NCBI GenBank assembly: GCA_026388345.1
Contig: JAPLJY010000153.1
Span: 1-19,907, forward strand
DNA from: Deltaproteobacteria bacterium
GTDB taxonomy: Bacteria > Desulfobacterota > Syntrophia > Syntrophales > UBA5619
Direction of reading: 5' to 3'
Length of the DNA: 19,907 bases
The notes beneath the pieces were generated by a model. The model did no database searches, was not told where the DNA came from, and saw only the letters and a program-made list of their open reading frames with translations. Position 1 is the stretch's first letter, and each line of letters begins with the position of its first letter. Positions 14,530 through 19,907 of this stretch are shown in pieces. The translations under genes and the position numbers were made by a program.

Positions 14530-14647
14530 CGGGTTGTGCTCCCGGTTACCCAGGGCTTGTCGAAGGGTGATTATAATTCATGGACGTCAGACCATGATTC
14601 TCATGATGTTTGTTATTTGAAAAATAGCAGTATCCAGGAGGGTAGAT

Positions 14648-15046
14648 ATGGGTCACCACATCCATCATGTTCACATATTTGCATCAGACATCAATAAAAC
14701 CATAAAGTTTTATGAAGATTTCTTTGACGGAAAAGTTGCTTTGGATATGGAGCTTGCCGGTGCAAGAAACGTGTTTATGAAGGTCGGGAATGGCAGAATC
14801 CATTTTTATGATCAACCTCCCAAATTTTCGGGTAGGGGGAGCATACATCATTTTGGAATCCAAACGGATGATATCGAGGGTGTGGTGAACAAAATGAGAT
14901 CCCAGGGAGTCGTATTTACAAAAAGCATTACCGATGCCGGATTTTGGAAATATATTATGGTTCCAGCACCGGATGACATTCTCATTGAATTATTTGAAGT
15001 GGATAAGAAACAGATTCCATCTGAATTCTTAAACTATTTTGAATAG
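14648..15046 (+). CDS. VOC (glyoxalase/dioxygenase superfamily) protein
   Basis: A 132-residue single-module VOC protein with the usual two beta-alpha-beta-beta-beta units: HHVHIFASDINKTIKFYEDF opens the first, IHHFGIQTDDIEGVVNKMRSQG the second. Likely metal ligands are a His in the N-terminal HHVH, the His of IHHFGI and the Glu of ILIELFEV, as in glyoxalase I and methylmalonyl-CoA epimerase. The substrate cannot be assigned: the fit to epimerase or lactoylglutathione lyase is only general. ATG 14648 is preceded by CAGGAGGG. The codons are clearly more AT-rich than in the genes before it, so it may have a different origin. Confidence 0.85.
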   Translation: MGHHIHHVHIFASDINKTIKFYEDFFDGKVALDMELAGARNVFMKVGNGRIHFYDQPPKFSGRGSIHHFGIQTDDIEGVVNKMRSQGVVFTKSITDAGFWKYIMVPAPDDILIELFEVDKKQIPSEFLNYFE

Positions 15047-15054
15047 GATAATAC

Positions 15055-15303
15055 CTTTGGGCATAGCAAGCCGATCCAGTGGACCGGGGCTACCTCCGGT
15101 GTTTGCTCTGAGGCGCTCCCGGAATCTACGGCATGACCGCCGAAGAACTTGCGGAGCATCTCAAGGAACAGTGTCCGCAACTGAAGGAACTCCTGCTGAA
15201 TAGCGCCTGCAAGTCCAGGCCGGTACGGAGAGTAAACCATACCGACGCCGGGACGAGAGGAGCCGTGAGGCTCTCCCCTATCCCGATTCGCCGCGAAATG
15301 ACT
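15055..15303 (+). pseudogene. Degenerate coding debris, perhaps of a polymorphic-toxin or peptidase-like gene
   Basis: Two short stretches in different frames read like protein: GHSKPIQWTGATSG (about 15060-15101) and, after a shift, GIYGMTAEELAEHL then QLKELLLNSACKS (about 15121-15215). The second resembles the (L)-x-x-(L)-x-LN-(S/A)-C strand-turn seen in caspase/CHAT-like or polymorphic-toxin domains. There is no ribosome site, and stops separate the pieces. This is a weak call. The rest of the 313-bp gap before the YefM gene holds only its promoter. Confidence 0.3.
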
Positions 15304-15344
15304 TGACATCACTATAACGTCAGCGTACCGTATGTCGTACGACA
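15303..15344 (+). promoter_or_regulatory. Promoter and palindromic operator of the YefM/YoeB operon
   Basis: TTGACA (15303-15308) is followed after 17 bp by TACCGT (15326-15331), a weak -10. Directly after it is the perfect 12-bp palindrome TGTCGTACGACA (15333-15344), which is placed to cover the transcript start and is the likely binding site for YefM and the YefM-YoeB complex. Confidence 0.6.
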
Positions 15345-15359
15345 AGGAGATTGAACAGA

Positions 15360-15602
15360 ATGACAACGTTATCAGCATCAGACGCAAGAAAACGGCTGTA
15401 CAATCTGGTTGACGAGGTAAAGGAGACACACGTGCCGGTCCAGATTGTAGGAAAGAGAAGTTCAGCAGTTCTTGTTTCCGAAGAGGACTGGAGGGCAATA
15501 GAAGAGACCTTATATCTCCTGTCGATACCGGGGATGCGGGAATCCATCAAGAAGGGCCTCAAAATCCCTATAGAAAAATGTGATGAGGAGCCCGGATGGT
15601 GA
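15360..15602 (+). CDS. yefM: YefM/Phd family antitoxin
   Basis: An 80-residue antitoxin. The N-terminal Phd/YefM DNA-binding fold is visible as TLSASDARKRLYNLVDEVKE, PVQIVGKRSSAVLVSEEDW and AIEETLYLL; the C-terminal tail (MRESIKKGLKIPIEKCDEEPGW) is the flexible part that wraps the toxin. It should neutralise the YoeB-like toxin encoded next and repress the operon at the palindrome just upstream. ATG 15360 has AAGGAG 10 nt upstream; an in-frame TTG at 15351 is too close to that site. Its 3' end overlaps the toxin start by 7 nt, so the two are coupled. The order is antitoxin first, opposite to the cassette 4 pair. Confidence 0.9.
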   Translation: MTTLSASDARKRLYNLVDEVKETHVPVQIVGKRSSAVLVSEEDWRAIEETLYLLSIPGMRESIKKGLKIPIEKCDEEPGW

Positions 15603-15862
15603 GTTGGCGTCTGGTTTTCACCAATCAAGCAAAAAGAGATGCGAAGAAAATAGCACAATCCGGCTTTAAACCTCAGGCCAGTCGCCTATTGGACTTATTA
15701 AAGGAAGATCCTTACCGGAATCCCCCGCCATATGAGAAGCTCGTGGGAGATCTCTCCGGCGCCTATTCCCGAAGAATCAACATACAGCACCGCATGGTCT
15801 ACCAAGTTTTCGATGACATCAAGACGGTGAAAATTATCCGGATGTGGACACACTATGAATAG
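15596..15862 (+). CDS. yoeB: YoeB/Txe family toxin (ribosome-dependent mRNase)
   Basis: An 88-residue toxin of the YoeB/Txe branch of the RelE superfamily, which cleaves mRNA in the ribosomal A site. Family features are KRDAKKI in the first helix, then EKLVGDLSGAYSRRINIQHRMVYQV and the C-terminal WTHYE. In E. coli YoeB the catalytic Glu, Arg and the C-terminal His-Tyr pair fall in the matching places; here the Glu before KLVGDL, the Arg in SRRI and His-Tyr in THYE are all kept, so the toxin looks intact. It is coupled to yefM by a 7-nt overlap. The next 245 bp (15863-16107) carry no gene and contain the tRNA promoter. Confidence 0.93.
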   Translation: MVSWRLVFTNQAKRDAKKIAQSGFKPQASRLLDLLKEDPYRNPPPYEKLVGDLSGAYSRRINIQHRMVYQVFDDIKTVKIIRMWTHYE

Positions 15863-16048
15863 CGAGAAAAATATTCAGCGCCATGGTCAATGCAGTGGAT
15901 CGGCGCAAAATCGGGTCTCCCGCTGATTTTCATGTTAGAAAACAATGAGCCAGAGAATACCGTTAGACTTCCCTAAGGGTTTGGCCCTGCAGCCCGGAGT
16001 ATCGTTGACCCCATGAAGTTGGCGGTGGATTGCGGCTGTCATTTTCGC

Positions 16049-16078
16049 TTGACAACGGCGGGACCGTCAGTGTAGATA
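16049..16078 (+). promoter_or_regulatory. Promoter of tRNA-Leu
   Basis: TTGACA (16049-16054), an 18-bp spacer and TAGATA (16073-16078) lie 30 bp before the mature tRNA 5' end, with a TG just upstream of the -10. Confidence 0.6.
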
Positions 16079-16107
16079 GGCGCCAGATTTTGTACTGGGT
16101 GGACATT

Positions 16108-16194
16108 GCCGAAGTGGCGGAATTGGTAGACGCGCTAGGTTCAGGGTCTAGTGGGTGTACGCCTGTCCGGGTTCAAGTCCCGGCTTCGGCACCA
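16108..16194 (+). tRNA. trnL: tRNA-Leu (anticodon CAG)
   Basis: This 87-nt class II tRNA has acceptor arms GCCGAAG/CTTCGGC, the D-arm AATTGGTAGAC, an anticodon loop TTCAGGG giving CAG, a long variable arm (GTGGGTGTACGCC), the T-loop GTTCAAGTC and an encoded CCA end. The long variable arm and the sequence around the D-loop are typical of leucine tRNAs. The reading frame on the opposite strand across this gene is an artefact. Confidence 0.96.
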
Positions 16195-16205
16195 TAAGAG
16201 AAACG

Positions 16206-16245
16206 GGGGGTTAACTGATTCATCGGTTAACCCTCTTTTCTTTTT
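16206..16245 (+). terminator. Rho-independent terminator of tRNA-Leu
   Basis: The arms GGGTTAACTGAT (16208-16219) and ATCGGTTAACCC (16222-16233) form a 12-bp stem with one G-T pair, followed by the T-rich tract TCTTTTCTTTTT (16234-16245). Confidence 0.9.
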
Positions 16246-16418
16246 AAACGATAATTCCCGTTGACATTCTTCCACTACGGGAATATGGATACCATCAAAC
16301 ATAGGCATTTTACACGCGAAGTTCATCAATCCTTCAGCGGCAAAAGCGGGAAGGTTGTCATGGAACGGTAACGAAACCCCGTTACTCACGAGAGTGCGGG
16401 ATTTTATGAGGTGATGCA

Positions 16419-17078
16419 ATGAAATCATCGTCTATTAGGATAGTTAAAGCTTGTTTTTTTGTTTTTCTTATTGCCGGCTGCGCAACAGCGCCGGTATCTC
16501 AAAAGACGGAAGCCGCTCCTGATTCCACTGCCGCACAGTTTTATGAAACAGATATCGACTATCATCAGATTATTCTAAAAATAAATTATAAGGGCAATAA
16601 GACGATCTCTGTAATTGTCCATGATCAACGTCCTTATGTTTTATCCGGACAGACGGGGCCTGAATATGTCGGAATATTCAGGGGCGGCTTTGGCAGGGCG
16701 TATGATATTGGGACAGCGACCCGTAAGCCCCTTGCCGATGAATTTTCTCGAGCCATTGTAAATGGTCTATTGGCCGCAGAATTTAAAATAATGGAATCAG
16801 CAGCCTCTGACAGGGTCATTTCAATCGATATATTAGAATGGTTAAGCGTTTCAGGGGGAGGCATGCTGTCTTTTACTCGCGGAACCGATCTTCACTATCG
16901 GCTTCTTGTCAAAGTATTTGACGGGAAAGGCAAAGTTCTGATTCAGCAAGAAGTCAAGGGGAGCGATGGCTTGGGGGGTAATTTATCGCAGATTAATGAA
17001 TTGATTCCGGGAGCAACGGAAAACATCTTTAATGAAATTCTTAATTCTTCTAACATCCGCACAGGGTTAACAGAATAG
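16419..17078 (+). CDS. Putative lipoprotein
   Basis: A 219-residue protein with a clear lipoprotein signal: basic start (KSSSIRIVK), hydrophobic core (ACFFVFLIAG) and lipobox IAGC, giving lipid-modified Cys21. The mature part begins ATAPVSQKTEAAP. Recognisable segments are VHDQRPYVLSG, EYVGIFRGGFG and PLADEFSRAIVNGL, which I associate with uncharacterised lipoproteins loosely like YajG; no enzyme motif is visible. It is expected to be anchored to the inner or outer membrane facing the periplasm. ATG 16419 has GAGGTG 7 nt upstream. It stands alone after the tRNA terminator. The gene is markedly AT-rich compared with the left part of the window. Confidence 0.8.
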   Translation: MKSSSIRIVKACFFVFLIAGCATAPVSQKTEAAPDSTAAQFYETDIDYHQIILKINYKGNKTISVIVHDQRPYVLSGQTGPEYVGIFRGGFGRAYDIGTATRKPLADEFSRAIVNGLLAAEFKIMESAASDRVISIDILEWLSVSGGGMLSFTRGTDLHYRLLVKVFDGKGKVLIQQEVKGSDGLGGNLSQINELIPGATENIFNEILNSSNIRTGLTE

Positions 17079-17112
17079 AAAAGCTTCAATGATTGGGCCG
17101 GACTGGTTGCGT

Positions 17113-17181
17113 ATTCCGATGCAAGCCGCCACCCGATTCCGATGGATTCCGCCATGGGAATCCGATCCAATCCGCCACCCC
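17113..17181. repeat. Three tandem 23-bp repeats, IS21-family end-like
   Basis: Units at 17113-17135, 17136-17158 and 17159-17181 share the pattern A(T/A)TCCGAT, six variable bases, then CCGCCA and three to four G/C bases. Multiple terminal repeats built on ATTCCGAT...GCCGCCAC are, from memory, characteristic of IS21-family ends. No istA or istB is present beside it, so this would be a solo end or relic. Confidence 0.6.
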
Positions 17182-17241
17182 TTGGGAGAGGGTGTCAATG
17201 ACGCTGGATAAACCCAATGAAAGCCGTTCATGCTCCCGGAC

Positions 17242-19907
17242 TCATGTGGAGCGATCCAGTTCTTTCCTCACGGCCAGTCCCAGTCTTTCCAGGATATAAG
17301 GCTTCCTGACATAGGCGCCCGCACCGAGTGCCTGCGCCGTACTCACACGATCCGTCTCCGAAAAGCCGCTCACGATAATCGCCTTCTGTCTCGGATGGAT
17401 TTTTAAGACGCTCCGGTAGGTGTCCAGTCCGTCCATGCCGGGGTCCATAATCATGTCCAGAACCAGGAGATCAATATGATGCTCCTTTATGTAGGCAACC
17501 GCCTCTTCGCCACTGGAGACGCTCGCAACGCGGTAATTCAGATTCCGGAGCATCTCGGCAGCCAGATCCCGCTGACCCTGGACGTCATCCACCACCAGAA
17601 TGGATTCCCCCCGACCCATGTATGCTGAAACGGGTATGGCAGCCTGATCCGCCGTGATCTCCTCCCTCGTCACCGGGAAGTAAAGGGTAAAGGTGCTTCC
17701 CTTTCCCTCCTCGCTCTGAACGTTCACGTAGCCATGATGATCCTTCACCGTACCCCAGACCACCGCCAGCCCCAGCCCCGTTCCGCCTCTCCCCATGACC
17801 TTCTTCGTATAAAACGGCTCGAAGATGCGTTTCAGATCCGCCGCCGGTATCCCGTCCCCCGTATCGGACACGGAAAGAACAACATAGTCCCCCTCCCGGA
17901 CCTCGTCATATCCCTGAATCGGTTTATCGATGTATTGATTGGCCGTTCTGATCTTCAGGACGCCTCCGTTCGGCATCGCCTCACAGGCATTCGAAACCAG
18001 ATTGAACAACGTCTTGCTCAGATGGACGGGAGAACCGGAAATATTCAACAGGTCCGGTTCGAGATCGGTCTTGATCTGTATCGCGTGATGGTGGGAAGAG
18101 AGCTTCTCGAATTCCGGCGAATGTTGATCATGAACGATGACCTTATTCAGATTCAAAATCTGTCTGCTGGCGACGCCCCTTCTGGCCAGGGTCAGCAGGT
18201 CCTGCACAATCGAGGCAGCTCTTTCGCCTCCGCTCACAATATTCAGGAGACGGGGTCTGATCGGGCTTGACTTGTCCACCTCATTCAGAAGCAGTTCCGC
18301 ATAGCCGACGACAATGCCCAGAACATTGTTGAGATCGTGGGCAACGCCGCCCGCCAGGGTTCCCAGGGCCTCCATCTTCTCCGCCCGTTGCAGACGCTCC
18401 ACCAGCCTGAGGTTTTCCTCCTCCGCCTGCTTCCGTTCCGCCAGTTCCAGTTTCATCCGGTCGTAGAGCCGGGCGTTGTCGAGAGCGATCGAGGCCAGTT
18501 CCGCCAGGCGTTCCAGCATGGCGAGATCGTCATCCTCGAAACGTTTCGCGGCATCATGATGCGACAGGCCGAGAATCCCGGCAAGCCGTCCCTCATATCG
18601 GAGCGGAATGGCCACCGTTGCCCGGCGCATGTCATACTCCTTGCCCTTTGCCCGCTTGGGCCAGACGTGGTAGTCGTCAATCAGAACCGTTTGTTCCGTT
18701 CGCCAGACCTCCACGCTGATCCCACTGCCGGATTCGACGCGCGATCCGATCTGGTATTTTCCTTGTCCCATGACGGCTTTGTACTCGAAATCGCCGTCTC
18801 GGGAATTGTATATGAAGATCCACCCCTCGTCCGTTCCGGAAAAACGCATGGCCCGGACGACGATGGCTTGAAAAAGGTCCTTCAGATCGGTACGCCGCAT
18901 CAGCCCCAGTGCGGTTTCATTGAGCGATTCCAGATAAACGTTCTGGTGTTGCAACGTTCTTTCCGCCCGCTTGCGCTCAGTGATATCCCGGGACACAGCG
19001 AGTATCCCCACGGGCCGTTGGTCCTTGTCGCGCAGCAAGGAGAGGCTGTTCTCCAACCAGACTATCGAGCCATCCTTTTTGTATTCTTCCAGTTCGATCA
19101 CGCGGATTCTACCGGGATCGGCAGCGCCACTGGCTTCCAGTTTCATCTCTTCTGCAAAAACCCCAAGAACGATCTCCATGGATTCGGGGGTCACGACCTG
19201 ATCAAGGGTCTGCTCCATGGCCTCCTGAACGGTGAATCCCCTGATACGCATGATGGAGGGGCTGACGTAGGTAAAGCGCAGATTCATATCCAGGACCGAT
19301 ATTACATCCGCCATGTTTTCTGCGATCAAACGGTATCTCTCTTCGCTCTCCCGCAGCGCCTCCTCCGCCCGCTTGCGCTCAGTGATATCCCGGGACACGA
19401 TGAGAATCCCCACAGCCTTGCGGTCCTTATCGCGCAAAAAGGAGAGGCTGACCTCCACCCAGACAACGGAACCATCCTTCTTGTATTCTTCCAACTCCAA
19501 AATGCGCATTCTATCGGGATCAGCCGTTCCACTGGCCTCCAGTTGCATCTCTTTTTCAAAGACGGTCAGGCTGAGCCTCATGGATTCAGGGGTTAAGACC
19601 TGATCAAGGGTCTGCTCCATGGCCTCCTCAACGGTGAATCCACGGAGACGCATGCTGGCCGGACTGACATAGGTAAAGCGCAGATTCATATCCAGGATCG
19701 ATATCAGGTCAGCTGTGTTTTCCGCGATCAAACGGTATTTTTCCTCCGATTCCCGCAGCGCCTCCCCTGCCCGCTTGCGCTCAGTGATGTCCCGGATCAC
19801 ACTAATGAACGCCCGCGGCTCACCGGTCGCAGTCCGTACTGCCGAGGAGTTTATTTCCATGGGAATCCATGTACCATTACGATTCCGCACCAGGTATTCG
19901 TTTTTTT
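17242..19907 (-). CDS. Hybrid multi-PAS/GAF sensor histidine kinase with receiver domain, 5' truncated by window
   Basis: A large hybrid kinase; the frame is open through the right edge, so the N-terminus is missing. In protein order: the end of one PAS domain with PAC (19790-19907), two nearly identical PAS-PAC modules (about 19400-19770 and 19000-19370), a GAF domain (about 18480-18930; GWIFIYNSRDGDFEYKAV, ATVAIPLRYEGRLAGILGLS), a coiled coil, the HisKA domain with GGVAHDLNNVLG (His codon 18337-18339), HATPase_c (FNLVSNACEAM, SDTGDGIP, GTGLGLAVV) and a C-terminal receiver (SILVVDD, phospho-acceptor Asp codon 17455-17457 in LLVLDMIMD, IIVSGF, VRKP). The NtrB-like VAHDLNN box and terminal receiver suggest phosphorelay. 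No membrane segment is visible in this part. The signal is unknown. The output partner is not in the window. Confidence 0.93.
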   Translation of the reverse strand, partial: KNEYLVRNRNGTWIPMEINSSAVRTATGEPRAFISVIRDITERKRAGEALRESEEKYRLIAENTADLISILDMNLRFTYVSPASMRLRGFTVEEAMEQTLDQVLTPESMRLSLTVFEKEMQLEASGTADPDRMRILELEEYKKDGSVVWVEVSLSFLRDKDRKAVGILIVSRDITERKRAEEALRESEERYRLIAENMADVISVLDMNLRFTYVSPSIMRIRGFTVQEAMEQTLDQVVTPESMEIVLGVFAEEMKLEASGAADPGRIRVIELEEYKKDGSIVWLENSLSLLRDKDQRPVGILAVSRDITERKRAERTLQHQNVYLESLNETALGLMRRTDLKDLFQAIVVRAMRFSGTDEGWIFIYNSRDGDFEYKAVMGQGKYQIGSRVESGSGISVEVWRTEQTVLIDDYHVWPKRAKGKEYDMRRATVAIPLRYEGRLAGILGLSHHDAAKRFEDDDLAMLERLAELASIALDNARLYDRMKLELAERKQAEEENLRLVERLQRAEKMEALGTLAGGVAHDLNNVLGIVVGYAELLLNEVDKSSPIRPRLLNIVSGGERAASIVQDLLTLARRGVASRQILNLNKVIVHDQHSPEFEKLSSHHHAIQIKTDLEPDLLNISGSPVHLSKTLFNLVSNACEAMPNGGVLKIRTANQYIDKPIQGYDEVREGDYVVLSVSDTGDGIPAADLKRIFEPFYTKKVMGRGGTGLGLAVVWGTVKDHHGYVNVQSEEGKGSTFTLYFPVTREEITADQAAIPVSAYMGRGESILVVDDVQGQRDLAAEMLRNLNYRVASVSSGEEAVAYIKEHHIDLLVLDMIMDPGMDGLDTYRSVLKIHPRQKAIIVSGFSETDRVSTAQALGAGAYVRKPYILERLGLAVRKELDRST
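18965..19768. repeat. Tandem 402-bp duplication of a PAS module
   Basis: Two consecutive 402-bp units (18965-19366 and 19367-19768, 134 codons each) are strongly alike at DNA level, and a third copy begins at 19769 with the same GCCCGCTTGCGCTCAGTGAT start. The unit size is a multiple of three, so the duplication adds whole PAS-PAC modules to the kinase. Confidence 0.85.

Noticed and set aside
16141..16428. Minus-strand 95-residue reading frame downstream of tRNA-Leu
   Set aside because: Its C-terminal part is the antisense translation of the tRNA and it crosses the terminator; a common annotation artefact.
18337..19596. Long plus-strand reading frame opposite the hybrid kinase
   Set aside because: Shadow of the kinase gene; its internal repeat only reflects the duplicated PAS modules.
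18965..19907. Repeats considered as a CRISPR array
   Set aside because: The repeat unit is 402 bp, coding and in frame; no short-repeat, spacer pattern or cas gene occurs anywhere in the window.

Overview
The left and right flanks look like a chromosome of an anaerobic deltaproteobacterium, possibly of the Syntrophus/Smithella group. This is inferred from the gene mix: a fused ADP-forming acyl-CoA synthetase, an iron-dependent alcohol dehydrogenase, a cysteine-rich ferredoxin-like protein and long multi-PAS histidine kinases. No rRNA or other phylogenetic marker is present, so the assignment is tentative. The left third is GC-rich; parts of the right half, such as the VOC protein, the YefM/YoeB pair and the lipoprotein, are visibly more AT-rich, so the window is mosaic.

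Layout. 1-516: 3' end of a DUF3047-type gene. 517-846: non-coding, with a long inverted repeat. 847-2972: a NarL-type two-component pair (PAS-PAS-kinase plus response regulator, overlapping by ATGA). 3152-5353: fused ADP-forming acyl-CoA synthetase. 5424-6359 (minus): ribF, convergent with it.

6601-11159 (perhaps to 11883) is the most interesting part: a small fossil integron. It opens with an integron integrase remnant that keeps only the N-terminal and C-terminal ends of IntI, joined in frame. An attI-like region follows, ending in a GTTGGGC core site, and then a run of gene cassettes in one direction. Three recombination sites (attC1-3) are recognisable by the attC rule that a cassette's R'' box is the reverse complement of the core site at its own start. 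A fourth has attC architecture but GCT/AGC in place of GTT/AAC. The cassettes encode (1) a DUF6602-like possible nuclease-fold protein, (2) an unrecognised N-terminal domain plus a PD-(D/E)XK-like nuclease domain, (3) an N-terminal module plus a TIR domain, (4) a RelE/HigB-HigA type toxin-antitoxin pair with its own promoter and operator, and possibly (5) an unrecognised protein made of two internal repeats. The content resembles a cassette-borne anti-phage defence set, locked in place by loss of the integrase. The defence role is inferred.

11950-14475: iron-containing alcohol dehydrogenase and a 4Fe-4S protein, with a short MPEFGSPF reading frame between them that may be a relic. 14648-15046: VOC protein. 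15055-15303: degenerate gene debris. 15360-15862: YefM/YoeB toxin-antitoxin operon. 16108-16194: tRNA-Leu(CAG) with a promoter and a strong terminator. 16419-17078: lipoprotein. 17113-17181: three tandem 23-bp repeats resembling an IS21-family end. 17242-19907 (minus): a hybrid multi-PAS/GAF histidine kinase with a receiver domain, running off the right edge, with a 402-bp tandem duplication of its PAS module.
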